DNA of 64,000 nt, taken from NCBI GenBank assembly GCA_031213475.1, contig JARUPZ010000018.1, positions 3,162,733 through 3,226,732 on the forward strand, written 5' to 3'. This stretch comes from Nereocystis luetkeana (Eukaryota; Sar; Phaeophyceae; Laminariales; Laminariaceae). The notes beneath the pieces are model-generated. The model did not search any database. It was not told where the DNA came from and saw nothing but the letters and a program-made list of their open reading frames with translations. Below are positions 53,187 to 64,000 of this stretch, piece after piece (positions within the stretch are counted from its first letter, which is position 1; each line of letters begins with the position of its first letter). The translations under genes and the position numbers were made by a program.

Positions 53187-53525
53187 TTGGAGCAAAAGGG
53201 GCAACATGTGCATTGTGAGTATATAGATCGATGTTACGCCGGTGTTATCCTGGGTGATGTAACGAAAGGAGCTACGGGTAGACCTGTACGCAAAATGTCG
53301 GCTGGTGTCCCTGCGAGTAACAATTTACTGGTGACGATGACGGATACGAACGGCAGGAAAAACATGTCCGCCGCTTTGCTCCATTCATTCAATCACTGCT
53401 TGCTTCCAGGACCTGAAAACAAATACAAGGTAGACAATATAGATATCAGCATTCCTCCTAACTTGATCATGGTCACATTTCGCTGCACAACGTCGCCGGT
53501 GCCTCATGACGGAAGAGAAAGGTAG
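53187..53525 (+). CDS. Unrecognised plus-strand open frame, protein-like
   Basis: 112 codons from ATG to TAG in otherwise gene-free DNA. The product (for example MSAGVPASNNLLVTMTDTNG, RKNMSAALLHSFNHCLLPGP, IDISIPPNLIMVTF) is not low-complexity. A frame with similar texture lies at 54,073-54,200 (KLSVAIWTDPSNTKYKLKCI and GGGTFGTRVLYPG). They could be exons of an undetected plus-strand gene or remnants of one. No family recognised and no clear splice signals joining them. Confidence 0.25.
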   Translation: MEQKGQHVHCEYIDRCYAGVILGDVTKGATGRPVRKMSAGVPASNNLLVTMTDTNGRKNMSAALLHSFNHCLLPGPENKYKVDNIDISIPPNLIMVTFRCTTSPVPHDGRER

Positions 53526-54233
53526 AGGTAGGTATCGGCTGCACTTGGCCGTGAATATAGTAAGCATTCAGCATGCATACCAGATTCCAATGGGGATTAT
53601 ATTTTACGGTCAGAGTGATGTATATATACGAAGTATATATACACCTGGTACATTGATGGAGAGCTTTTGGTGTGAGAAGCAAGAAAAAGTCGGGCAGGAA
53701 GTGCTCCATTACGTACGGCGAGAAAAGGGGTCGGCCATACAACGGCACCTAGTTGCGGAAGAAAGTCCAGCGACGTCTCCTATGCCTTGATATATACCCT
53801 GGTATGGTATACTTACGTGAACATATTTTCTTTTACGCATATATTCAGACCAGTATTCAAGTTGGGCGGGTTCCACTATCCGGGCGGGTCAGACTCGACG
53901 CGCAAGAAGCGATCGCTGGGCTACGTGTCAATCTGGCGCGGTCACCAATTTTAATGGTTGCTGCTCGAAAATTGGCGTTGGGCAGCAGACAGACCAGACC
54001 AACGACTGATCCCACGTGTTTTGCTTGATTGGCCAACAGACCACCAGTCATCGATCTCAAGGGCAACTTTTGATCAACAAGTTGTCTGTTGCCATCTGGA
54101 CGGATCCGTCAAACACAAAGTACAAACTCAAATGTATCCAAGGTGTCGAGAATGTTTGGTCGGGCGGGGGCACCTTTGGGACGCGCGTATTGTATCCCGG
54201 CGCAAACCAATCGCGGGCGACGGAGCTTACCAC

Positions 54234-54234
<1 letters not shown>

Positions 54235-54270
<36 letters not shown>
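54235..54270 (+). repeat. GCT trinucleotide array
   Basis: About 12 CTG units in intergenic DNA. Confidence 0.9.
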
Positions 54271-54272
<2 letters not shown>

Positions 54273-56545
54273 TGTGATCGTGCCATTTGGAGAGCGGCCG
54301 GCGAATATCTATCGAGTATGCATCACGTACTGGTGGTGCGTACGTTCCAGGCAGTCCCATACCAGGTATGTATGTAGACCCAGATCGGCGTCTCCGCTGT
54401 TGTAGTGGTAGACCCTCAAAAGGGTACCACGTAGCCACTAAAAAGGTCGATTTCTTGAGTTCGAATCCCCCCCCCCCACCCAAGGGGCCTTTTCTTGTGC
54501 AAAAATGGGTGCGCAGGAAGCGCTTATTGATATTTATAGCGTGTGTATGCAAAATTCGACGCGAGTGATGAATGATGAGGAGAAAATGCTGGACTCTTGC
54601 TTGACGCGATCAAAACGAACGCGCGCGCCGTACGGGGGGCGAGGGGTGGGGTTGAGGAGGGCCTGTTATGTGAGACCCTCCCGGATGTGAGGCACGAAAA
54701 ACAGAAGGAGGGAGGGAGGGAGGGAGGCGGAGGAGTTAGCACTAATAGTGCCAAAGATAACAGATGCTGGGATGGCAAAAAAAGAAGACAAGAAGGACAA
54801 GGAGAGAAAACACGTTTCGTGCGCACCATTTCAGTTTGTTTGGACTCTTCAGCGCTAATCTCAGCTCGCAGGGACTTTTTTTTGTTGACGCTCGGCAGCA
54901 CTCTCTGGACAAGTTGTGTGTGTTGTCGCAGATGGCGAACCCCTTTACCGCCCGGTACTGCCGTAGAACATGCTATACTTCTGCCACGCTTCGGTTGTTC
55001 CTGGCACATAGGTGCTTCGAAGTATGTATGTACTGATGACACGAAATGTTTAGAGCAATTATTGTCACGCACGTGTTCAAGCTGAAGGTCCACAATCAAC
55101 CACATCGTGCTGACTGACACCACCAAACCATCGTATCGACTTGATTCATCGACGGATTGATCCGCCAAACATTCGGTGTGCTCACAGATCACACCTGTAT
55201 GTAGCTGTCACGTTTGTCGCCGACGACCATCATCCACGGTGACATTCTCATCAAGCAGCCAGCTTGCGGATCTCAACATCGGCGACGTTGTTTGTTGCTG
55301 TCGAGGCATTTTCGGGACGCGCCGCAAGCACACAGAACACGTATTTTGGGTTCCCCTTCGGATGTTCCTTATTTTTTTCTGGCACTAAGGTTTACGACTG
55401 ATAAACGTTATGAAATTCACCAGTTGCTGCTCGTTGTCGAATGGCAAGCAATAATACCAACACCACGACAATGAATACCACTCTGCTGTCCGTGAGTGTA
55501 AGATTCGTTTGATGTTCATATCAGAGTCCAAACGGCTGTTGTAAAATGTCAGGATCCGAGCGGGGATTCCATTCGCATCAGAGCCCACACGGATATTTTA
55601 CTCCCATTCGGATTAAGAAGTGGTACACCCAACTCGATTATTATTCCGTTCGCCGTCTGGCACTGTGCAGCGCGTGTTTCATCTCATGCGATCCACACAC
55701 ACGTATAAAGGGGAACCCATGATCCAATGACTTATACAGACATTGGAGATTTGCGGCACAAGCTCGGGATTTAGATAACCAAGTCAGTTGGAAACGTGGA
55801 GTGTGGAATGGAGGACACAAACGAGCATTCAGAGGATGCGGTAAAACCACTGAAAAACCGCTCGCTGCATACGGAGGGCCTGCGACAGGTGTTGCGGCGT
55901 TGGTCTGGAACACAGCCTGCCTGCAAAGGTCGAGCGTTCGAAATTCGCCCTCTGTGCCATTATACTTCACACGTACCAGCCGTTCATCGTACATAGCCCT
56001 GCCGACGCTCGCCCCCCCCCCCCCCCCCCCCACCCCCGCCGCTTCCTTTGAGAGCGTCGATCTGGTTCCCTCGTCATGCCGTGGAAGATTGCGGGGTTTG
56101 ATCGAGCCTTTTTTACAAGATACGTTTTCGTTCCCACCCACCCCCACCCACTGTTCTGTGCAGGATGTGGCGATACGACAGCCACGGTGTTTGTATATCT
56201 TTGGGCCCCTTTTACGGATACGTGCGTAGGCTTTTATTTCCACGCCTACCCTTTCGGACACTAGTCCGAGAGACTTTGTGCAGTCCCGAAGGTTAAGAGG
56301 AGCCGCATCTTCTATTCAGGTTCTATGGAGTTCGTGGGACCGGTGTTTTCCCGAATCTTTCATGTGTCGGCTCCTCGTACGGTTCATCAGGGTGGGCTTA
56401 CATTTCTTATCTGACCAGGTACGAGTAAGTGTTGTGCAATTTTATTGCCCTACAAGGCCTGTGAAAGTCGAAGTGAAAGGATACGAGTGACCGCAAACAA
56501 GGACGCCTTTTGAATGGAAACACCTAGAATATTGGTATACGTACG

Positions 56546-56959
56546 CTACAGAGGGGCCGATTTTCAGGACAAGGCATAACCGAGGGCCCTTGGATTAGAT
56601 TCATCGAGAGCGTAGATTGGAAACATGGGGCTGCCTCGACTAGGAGAAAAAAGTCTGGCATACGTGAATTTAGGCAGCGGGACCTGCTTGATTTGGAAAA
56701 CCTGGAGAACGATGGTTACCAATAACAATGTATTGACATCAGCACATATAGAACAAAAAGAAGAAGCATATTTTGTGAGATCGGGGATTTCGTCAATTGC
56801 CAACTATCGCTCTCCAGGTTTGCCAAATCAAGCGGGTCCCGCTGCCTAACTTCATGTATGCCATGTTTTTCTCGTAACAGAGGCAGCCTCATGTATCCAA
56901 GATGAACCTCTTCCTAGGGCCCTCGTTTATGCCTCGTCCTGAACTCTACCCCTCTGTAG
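56546..56959. mobile_element. Foldback element with ~165 bp inverted arms
   Basis: The left arm (56,546 to about 56,712) and right arm (about 56,805-56,959) are inverted copies, beginning CTACAGAGGGG and ending CCCCTCTGTAG, with a ~90 bp loop. The arms differ by scattered changes and small gaps. Short open frames on both strands are by-products of the arms. Family unknown; a non-autonomous DNA transposon is likely. Confidence 0.75.
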
Positions 56960-58492
56960 TGTACATACACCAATATCCTAGGTGTTCCCATTTAAAAGGC
57001 TGCCTTGTTTGTGGTCACCCGTATCCCTTCATTTGGACCTTCACAGGACTTACGGGTTCATGGGATTTTGTCGAGACTCAAAATTTGCAAACTGCGTACG
57101 CTACGTCTGATACTTCGATGGCGCGTCAAACTGCGTACGCTACGTCTGATATGTCGATGGCGCGAACTACGGGTTTTATATTACCCCATGAAGAGTGTAT
57201 ATACACCAGGCATATATACCAGGTATATATGTTATATGTATATATCCATTTATGAGGAGAACAATATCTGACAGCTGTGAACATCAGAGGTGTGAGTATG
57301 CCCCCTCTGCACTCGTATGTACGTACATACGCATTTTTCATGATACCACGATTCTTCGCGACGGGCGTGCTGTTGCTGGAAATATCTTCAACACCAGGAT
57401 ATACCGTATATATATCCGTTGAGGTCATTCCCACCGGGGTGCGGCCGGTTTTTTTTTCTCCCTCTCTCGACAACGGTGCTTGCTGAAAGAAAAAGTCGAA
57501 CATTGTGTGTCTCGAAGGCTCTCTCTCGACCAGATATTTCCTACTGTGAAAACACTTTTTTTTCGTTACGGTAGTGGCATGGCAAAACTTTCAGCCTTCC
57601 GGTTCTGGGCGGAAAAAGAACAACACAATATACGGTAACCCTAACCCTCTATTCAGTCTAGCTACCCATCGCGGCGCCATACGCATGGGAGCGCAAGGAG
57701 GAGGAGGAGGAGGAGGAGGAGGAGGGGGATGCTACGCTTGACAGCCTTCTCTATGCTAAAGTATCCTCGCTCCATCAAGTTGGCACCGAAGCCCGAAGGT
57801 AAACGCCAAGCGTAACAACGAGAGGTATTGCTGCCATCACCGCGTTTGAAGAAGAGGCGTCACGTGTTCACCACGTTGTCCCCCCCCGGGTTGAAAATTG
57901 CGCATTCTGCGCAGTCTGATGGTTTCCCACGAAGACCCCCCCCCCCCCTCCCACCCTATCTATAGTTTCGCTCCGTCTCAAAAGGCATGCGTGGTCAATG
58001 GTAAAATGACTAAGGCAAGCAGAAAATGAGTACCCCCCCCCCCCAACGCCCCCCCCCCCTACATATCTACATATTTATCTTACATCTTGCTGAAACGTAC
58101 AACAGCATCGTGTTGGCAGCTTGTAACTTTAGTCCCGACACAATAGCTTTTCCCTTCGTGCCAAATATCTTACATTCAACAGAGTGTGGGTGCTTCGGAG
58201 TGAAAACTAAATTTGTACCGGTATACAAGTAGTACCGAGCTGTGCGCAAAAACCGGTATACCAACACCAGTAGCGCCACGTGTTGTGCGTATGGCAGACA
58301 CGACGATGGCATCTACTCGTTGCCGGCATACCGCACGTATTTCCGAGGAACCAACAAATCGACTCACCCACCCATCCATGCCCACATCACAAGCTCTCCT
58401 CGTCGTATTAAACAGTAGCATCGACAACACAACACCGCACAGCACAGCCAGTGTGAGAAGATAAACCTCCTGGAACGACTGCGCAAGACTAT

Positions 58493-58498
58493 TTTATT
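58493..58498 (-). promoter_or_regulatory. Possible polyadenylation signal of the second gene
   Basis: AATAAA on the minus strand about 130 bases after the stop at 58,629. Right sequence and distance, but a six-base match in AT-rich DNA is weak evidence alone. Confidence 0.35.
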
Positions 58499-58628
58499 TT
58501 CTTCTCTATGGTCATCTTTACGAGTGTGATTCGAGGATGAAAGCCCATGCCACAAAAAATATTGTCCGATGGCGCAAGAATATACCTGGTACGTGGTAAA
58601 AATGCACCACACGTGGCTCACTACGGAT

Positions 58629-58998
58629 TCATATATTTCCCGTTTTTCTTTTTCGCCGCGCCACCATTTGCTTGCCGCTGCTGCTTTCATCTTCGAAAAT
58701 GTCCGCTAGCTGGCTGCCCTCCTCGCCGTTCTCACTGTTGTTTGCGACACCGCCGTCGCCGCCGCCGCCCTCGCGGCTATCCCCTTCTCCTCCTCCTCCT
58801 CCTCCTCCTCCGTCGTGGTCTTTGCTTTCGTCTGATTCACTGGTGATGATGGTGGTGGCGGTGGTGCCCTCCTCTCCTTCGTCTTCGTAGGCGGCCGCGC
58901 TGAGGTCTTTCCCGGCCAACACCCTGGCGGCGCGCTTTTCCTTCCACTCCACCAGGCGGGGCACCAGGAACGCTTCCATATTGTCCGTCCCTTCCCAG
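58629..58998 (-). CDS. Second gene, last exon: acidic Gly/Ser-rich C terminus
   Basis: From acceptor CTTATTAG; the phase fits exon b exactly (GC+C gives Ala). Encodes WEGTDNMEAFLVPRLVEWKE, KRAARVLAGKDLSAAAYEDE, an acidic Ser/Thr stretch, a Gly/Glu run encoded by a TCC-rich repeat, then ADIFEDESSSGKQMVARRKR and a stop at 58,629. A basic end (ARRKRKTGNI) might be a nuclear signal. No family recognised. An alternative donor ATG|GTGGCG just before the end is weak. Confidence 0.65.
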
Positions 58999-59654
58999 CT
59001 AATAAGGAAAGTAGACAGACAAGTGTCGACCACACAACAAGCGAGACAAATGCATCCCAGTGTTATTATCATAGGGAGGGTAGGTAGAACTGTCGGACTG
59101 GTGTCGTAGACAAAAAAGCGGTCGCGAAAGGCTGACTTGCGGGGCACGAATGTGGATTTTGTGGTACAACAAAGAAGCGGCGGGGGGGGGGGGGAGGGGA
59201 GGGGGGAGGGGGGGCGAGGAATGCCTTTGCCGTCCATGCTGTCCGTCGGTGCCGATCAGCAATATGGACATTGTACACGTGTAGAGCAATTTCTGGAGGC
59301 AGTGAGGGTTTTGGCGCCTGTGGGGAGAGCTGTCCGTCCGGTGTCGTTGTAGGCAAGCTATCACATAGTATGCATGGTACCCGGTTTGAACCTGGCGCGA
59401 TCGAAGTATCAACATCAAGCTTGTAATATGAGTTTTGAGGGGAAAAACGATCTCCCAGCAGACGCGTTTAAAAAACAAAACAAAAAAAAACATGAAGGTA
59501 CATAACTCTGTAAATACAAAAGAAAAAAAAGTTAGATCTGTGAAGTCTCCTCGACTTGTCGGAGCATGACGGGTGTGGGGGGTGTGCGGTACAACCCAGA
59601 GAGAGAGAGGTGTTCTAGAGGTGTGCCGCATCTCTACGTTTCAAGTACACGAGC

Positions 59655-59960
59655 CGGGCTGCGGTAGGTATCGGGGCTGCACTTATGAGCCCAACCGTTG
59701 ATCCTCTCTCACTGAGGGAGCTCGTCTACCATTTCAACTGAGGAGTTGTGTGCTCATTGGAGCAGTGTTTTGTAAAGTTTTGTCCAAGTTTTATTTTCGT
59801 TTCTGGATAATTTCGAATAATTTCCAGAAAAACGAATAATATGGGAAAATAAGCTGCGCTACGGCAGGTGTGGGCTACACTTTTCACTCCAACCATTGAC
59901 CACATTGCGCTGACGGGGCTTCTTAACCATTCAACTGGCTGAGGGCCGTGCTTATCCAGA
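59655..59960. repeat. Direct repeat pair, ~105 bp
   Basis: GGGCTGCACTTATGAGCCCA, CAACCGTTGATC and CATTTCAACTGAGG at 59.67-59.75 kb reappear, diverged, at 59.86-59.96 kb (GTGGGCTACACTTTTCACTC, AACCATTCAACTGGCTGAGG). Confidence 0.55.
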
Positions 59961-60857
59961 AAAGTTAAAATTTTGTCGATTTTTCCACTTTTTTCCCCAC
60001 TTGTTTTCCAGCTCAATTCCAGAAAAAAAAATGAAACGATTGGAACGTCAAGCTTTCTAGCTTTTCGGGGCATCCCGCAAAAAAACATCCAGATTTTCCG
60101 AAAACGAGAGTGCATTCAAATGGAAATCAAGAAGAATAAAAAGGAGTGAAAAAAGTTTGACAAAAGTTGCTTCGATAACCACACGACCCCAAGAAGCTAG
60201 CTAGCTTCCCACCATCATCATTGGATCCGAGGTGTATTGGTTGTCTTTACAATGGTTTTGCGTTAGATACCAGGTACCTATATGCGATAGCCCCGTGTGG
60301 GGTTGTGTGTCGGGACTGAGCCTGCACTTTTCGACGAAGTCGGTTGTCTTGCCGAGGTACACTGGTCTGCAGAGCTTCTCAAGTGAAGGTTCTCGGAAGA
60401 AAATGGCGCCACGTACGTACGTACGGTGAAAAATAAAAAAATAAACATCGTGGAAAGCGCGTCACAGGGTGAAAAAGATGCATCGTAAGCCTGGGAGGCG
60501 CGGACTCAGAAGGGGGCTGGATGGACGGACGGGTTTGTATGCGTATTCGTGCTGCGGTATACTGCTATGGACACATGTAAACTTTGCGTCAAAACATGTA
60601 TAACATCAATTCACATTAGCCCAAGACGCAGGCCGATTCCCCTTCGTCGTTTCCGAGGCCTGCTTGTGCCTACAGCCTACGACAAGCAGTAGCCCCCCCC
60701 TCGATCAGTGATATGAGCTATTACTAACGTATGTAGTGTGGGTTAATCACAAAACATCATCTCCTGAAACGAAACAGTTAGGTTGACACATCACTGCTTT
60801 AGCTCAATACATTGACTGACTACTGTCACCCACCCCCTCCAGTGCATTTACACCTAC

Positions 60858-61012
60858 GCCATCAGCCGCAGTGCACCAATCAATCGCTGAGCTTTTGCCA
60901 TCTGCAGCTTCTTCAACAATTTTGTTCCTTGCCTTAGCCTCGACTCCAGGTCCGCTGGTGTTTCGTCTGCGTTGGAATCGCTGACCGGCTCCTTCATCAT
61001 TTTGTACTCGGA
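60858..61012 (-). CDS. Second gene, exon b: charged helix
   Basis: From acceptor CAATAAAG to donor GGC|GTAGGT, 51 codons, entering in phase 0 and leaving with two bases. Encodes SEYKMMKEPVSDSNADETPA and LESRLRQGTKLLKKLQMAKA then QRLIGALRLM. The frame stays open upstream to 61,177 with a hydrophobic stretch (VCLSLAALCTYYCLKHVACV), so a longer exon with a membrane segment is possible. Confidence 0.6.
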
Positions 61013-61298
61013 CTTTATTGACGACAAATCGTTCGCCCGTGTGATACGCATGTATGACACGCACGCCACGTGTTTCAAACAGTAATACGTGCACAGGGCA
61101 GCGAGAGACAAACAAACACGTTCGAACATCGAAAGAGGGATAAGTCTTTTACCAAACAGGAGGTCGAAAGAACGCACAACTTGTCACGCCGTCCCGCCAA
61201 GATTCCAAGAAAAAACCCGCTCGATAGGAAGATATAGTGGAGGGTTTCAGTGAACGGAGGCTATTTACTTGGAGAATATGTCACTTTCCTTTCCCTCC

Positions 61299-61456
61299 CC
61301 ATTCACGGCGCTTCGCGCTTGGTGCAAGCAATGCCTTCCTGGTCAGTGAAAACCCGACATGCTCCATCCCGGCATCGTAGAGATGCGAGGGTCTACAATC
61401 ATACGACTACGCCCATGCATGAGATCGAGTACATCTTTCTTATCGAGTACATCCCC
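61299..61456 (-). repeat. Family C repeat, partial
   Basis: Reverse orientation, from GGCGCTTCGCGCTTGGTGCA to GAGTACATCCCCCC. Confidence 0.7.
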
Positions 61457-61559
61457 CCATCGATACTGACTGAACGACTCGCCCAGGTAGCTCTAGAGTC
61501 ATGACACCAAAGGGGGAAACTGTTAGTTTTGTTGCGTTTGCCATCCAAGAACGCGCAAG

Positions 61560-61921
61560 TGATATGATCCTAGTCTGTTGGGCTACTGGTGAAAGGTTTA
61601 CCTATCGCCTACCCAATCTAAGCCTTATAACACTCTCCCCCCCCGTTCGGAACAGCGAGGTCCTTGGTCTTCTTATGGGGCCGTACGTGCCTAGTCCGCA
61701 GTTCTCAACAACCTCTCGGGGTCCAGCAAGAGTGTTTGATCAGATTCTTGACGAGAGGAAATTCTGTTTTTTATAAAAGCGTTTTCATAGTGGACGTGAG
61801 ATTCGAACTCACGGCCAACGGCCCATGTCCTGTCGACAGACGCCATGTGTTAAGGGCATCGGTTCGTTGGGCTAGTAGTAAAAGGTCAACCAGTTACCTA
61901 CCCAATCGAAGCCTTACAACA
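61560..61921 (-). mobile_element. TRIM, copy 2 (older)
   Basis: Same family as the element at 28.8 kb, opposite strand. Terminal repeats at 61,560-61,632 and 61,848-61,921 (73-74 bp), the same ATGGCGTC primer-site region, the GTGAGTTCGAATCTCACGTC stretch, and a purine tract (GGGGGGGGAGAG) next to one terminal repeat. Its two terminal repeats differ far more than those of copy 1, so it is older or recombinant. No clear target duplication. Confidence 0.8.
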
Positions 61922-62231
61922 GCAGCATGAGCGTCAACATCGATGACTCATGAGCATCCCCTGAAAGAAGAAACTTCAATTCTTGAAGCGAGGGACACAA
62001 CCATTGCACATCATACGAGATTTGTGCAGTGCAGGCGCGTTGTATACTACGCTCTGCTGCTGCTGCTGCGTGGCCCATAGCCAAACGAGCAGTCGGTAGA
62101 GTTGCCCTTGCTCTCTTCCTCTGCATATAGAGATTTAACTACTCTGTACCGGTACGTACGTAGGCAACTCCTACGGGCTGGGCATGAGGGAAGAACGAAC
62201 GTGTGACAGTGTACCCCAGGTGCCATCTTAC

Positions 62232-62339
62232 CACGTTCTCAGGCCTCTCGTGACGGTCTGCCGCGATGCAGTCTATCGACCTGGCCCACTCCGTGAAGTC
62301 TTCCCCGTCCATGCCATCCCAAGGCCGCCTCCACCCGCG
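62232..62339 (-). CDS. Second gene, exon a: unrecognised protein
   Basis: 36 codons between acceptor CATCCACAG and donor GTG|GTAAGA, phase 0 at both ends. Encodes RGWRRPWDGMDGEDFTEWAR then SIDCIAADRHERPENV. No family recognised. The gene's 5' part lies to the right of the window. Confidence 0.65.
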
Positions 62340-64000
62340 CTGTGGATGACGGCCAATGTACATATAAATATGCGAGGGAGGGGGGGGGGGGGAAGGGGCG
62401 TCAGCACTTTTGTTTTTCGAGTCCATTCCGTGGTGGTTTATGCGACAAATGCGAGGAGCGTACCCTGCGCCCATTGCACTTCACGTCGCGACGGTGGTAA
62501 TCTGATGCACTGAGCGATGTGGATGATACTTGATCTCTTTTCTGGTCAAGTTGCGACTGCCTGTCCGCCGCACGAAACTGTAGCAGTGAACCGTACGGGA
62601 CAACGTTTCCTGGTGTTGGTGTGCGTGTTTGTTTGTGCTGGCATGCTTTTGCAGGTAGGTAGATTCCTCGCTCTGTTGGCTCAATCAACTCGTGCGCGCG
62701 GTTGGCTGGTCAGGAGGATGGGACGACGGGCAGCCACGTACGTACGGGGCGATGGAAATTATGTGTGTAGAGGGAAAAAGTTAGCATCTCATCAGATTTT
62801 CTCTCGCACCATGCTTTCTTGACGGCAGAGCAGGCTAATCTATACGATACAGTAGGCGACAGCAGTTGACGTCTCCTACTTTCGCTGAGAACGCTCGAGG
62901 CTTGTTGTGATGTCACGGTTGATTGAGCATAGACTCTTAAGGGCTGTTACATAGTATTTAGAGTGGCGTTCCTCGCTGAGCACGATCGGTTCGCAGTGAG
63001 TTCTTATTAAAAATAAATGAAAAAGGTCGGCCTGAGAAATCTAACACATGTCGCGTGCTGTACGAGTCGTACTTTTGGTACTTTCACGGTCGACATCACG
63101 CAAAGAGCCCCAGAGCAGAACTATTCACCTGGTGGATGGTGGCTTGTGAATGGTGAACGGTGGATAATGGATGGTGAATGGTGCATGACGTATTACAGGA
63201 TGCATGCGCCACAATGTCAACAGGAAAAATGGTTGATGCTGTCCCCAAATACACACCGGTAATGATTACGCGCGCCAAAAAAATAACATACCTGGTACCC
63301 CCCCTTATCACGCATCTGGAACTGATAAGGACAGCAGTAGCGTGCGCAGGACAAGATACATAAATACTCAGTACCGCGTAACACGTACCTACTATACGGT
63401 ATAACACTATCACACTGGGTGATAAGATAGCGCACCCCCTGGGACAAAATTGCAGACCCGGTTTCTTCCCAAACATGGTGGGGGGGCTCACACAACAAAA
63501 ATGGTGGCCTTCGAAATATTTCGTCGAGGGGGTTGCACAGACGCATCGGTCGTCGTATTCAGTACACCCTCTGCCCTCCCCGTTGTCGAGAAACCCAGCA
63601 TTGAAAATCGTCCGAGTGGGGTGTGTTATCTTATCACCCTGGTGTGATAGTGTTATGCGGTACCAGGGTATATAATTAGGGTAACAAGGGGTGAGACAAT
63701 GAAACCGTCGTATGTTATTATTCCGCTTGCCATCCGGCAATGGTTGACGCTTGCTCCAATCGTACCATCCACATTAAAGTGGGAATCCATCATCTAACGA
63801 CTTCGGACACGGAAGACCTTAGTATCAATCAGACCGGAATACTCGTGTTCTAAACGGTATGCGGCCGAGCCTATCCGAAAAGGTTTTTGTGTCGAAGCTA
63901 AAAATGGCGATGAAAGAAAGCGGGCAGGGGGAGGAATGGGATCCCGTCCGCCGGGTAGGAAATCCGTGCTCGAGCCCGTTGGTAGATTCGTACCTTACCT
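62340..64000. other. Right edge: no exon found
   Basis: Upstream of the last recognised exon of the second gene. Contains a poly-G run (62.38 kb), the inverted-repeat element at 63.4-63.66 kb and a copy of the dispersed motif (63.72 kb). No minus-strand segment with convincing acceptor, donor and protein-like sequence was seen. More exons are expected outside the window. Confidence 0.4.
63395..63665. repeat. Inverted-repeat element related to the 5.3 kb minisatellite
   Basis: Left part ATAACACTATCACACTGGGT with GATAAGATAGCGCACCCC; right part GGGTGTGTTATCTTATCACC with GTGTGATAGTGTTATGCGG, its inverted copy. About 170 bp lie between the arms. The unit wording matches the 5.3 kb array, so both may come from one element. 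Confidence 0.65.

Larger units (their letters stand above)
52321..58492. other. Intergenic region, no confident gene
   Basis: Lies between the start of the giant gene and the 3' end of the second gene. Apart from the weak open frame at 53.2 kb it holds a diverged GATC-rich dispersed repeat (52.5-52.75 kb), a CTG run (54.23-54.27 kb), an AGGG run (54.7 kb), a foldback element (56.55-56.96 kb), two direct copies of a TGCGTACGCTACGTCTGAT unit (57.09-57.17 kb), a GGA run (57.7 kb) and poly-C tracts. The promoter of the giant gene should be near 52.3-53 kb, but I see no recognisable core element. Confidence 0.5.

Noticed and set aside
57634-57652. Telomere repeat
   Set aside because: Only two CCCTAA units next to unrelated DNA; chance match.

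Overview
The window is eukaryotic nuclear DNA. It has long introns full of repeats, short exons with GT(A/G)AG-type donors, abundant microsatellites, homopolymer G/C runs and several miniature transposon families. There is no operon, ribosome-binding-site or organelle signal. The high intron density, roughly balanced GC content and repeat style suggest a large-genome stramenopile such as a brown alga. That assignment is an inference; no marker gene here proves it.

The main content is one very large minus-strand gene running from about 52,026 down to about 402. I found it by joining short minus-strand exons whose splice phases agree. It has about 35 exons and about 5.5 kb of coding sequence (about 1,820 residues) spread over 51.6 kb. 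From the N terminus the protein has: a short Ser/Ala/Pro leader; an all-helical region of unknown family (exons at 45.9 to 32.0 kb); an IQ motif plus WW-like domain (29.9 kb); a second IQ plus WW module (28.5 to 26.9 kb); a Gly/acid-rich linker with a third WW-like Trp-Tyr patch (24.1 kb); about 19 leucine-rich repeats (23.6 to 11.1 kb); TPR-like helical repeats (11.2 to 4.0 kb); a long Ala/Glu-rich low-complexity and coiled-coil exon (2.9 to 1.9 kb); and a basic C-terminal tail. This looks like a calmodulin-binding scaffold. I recognise no named family with this exact order. Unsettled points are the exon 2 to 3 junction, the reading frame of exon 13, the start codon and the last exon. A two-gene model split near 29.95 kb is not excluded.

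A second minus-strand gene enters from the right edge. Three phase-compatible exons (62.3, 60.9 and 58.9 kb) end in a stop at 58,629, with a possible AATAAA about 130 bp further on. Its product is unrecognised.

Between the two genes (52.3 to 58.6 kb) I see no confident gene. One plus-strand open frame at 53.2 kb looks protein-like but is unsupported.

The rest is introns and intergenic DNA with repeats: seven copies of a ~115 bp TA-flanked inverted-repeat MITE, six copies of a ~90 bp foldback element, ten copies or fragments of a ~250 bp family attached to poly-G tracts (two of them tandemly duplicated with a 379 bp period), two terminal-repeat retrotransposons in miniature (TRIM), single foldback elements, a ~33 bp palindromic minisatellite, a three-copy ~140 bp tandem repeat, a CGGTG satellite, and many di-, tri- and tetranucleotide arrays. 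No rRNA gene, tRNA gene or CRISPR array was found.
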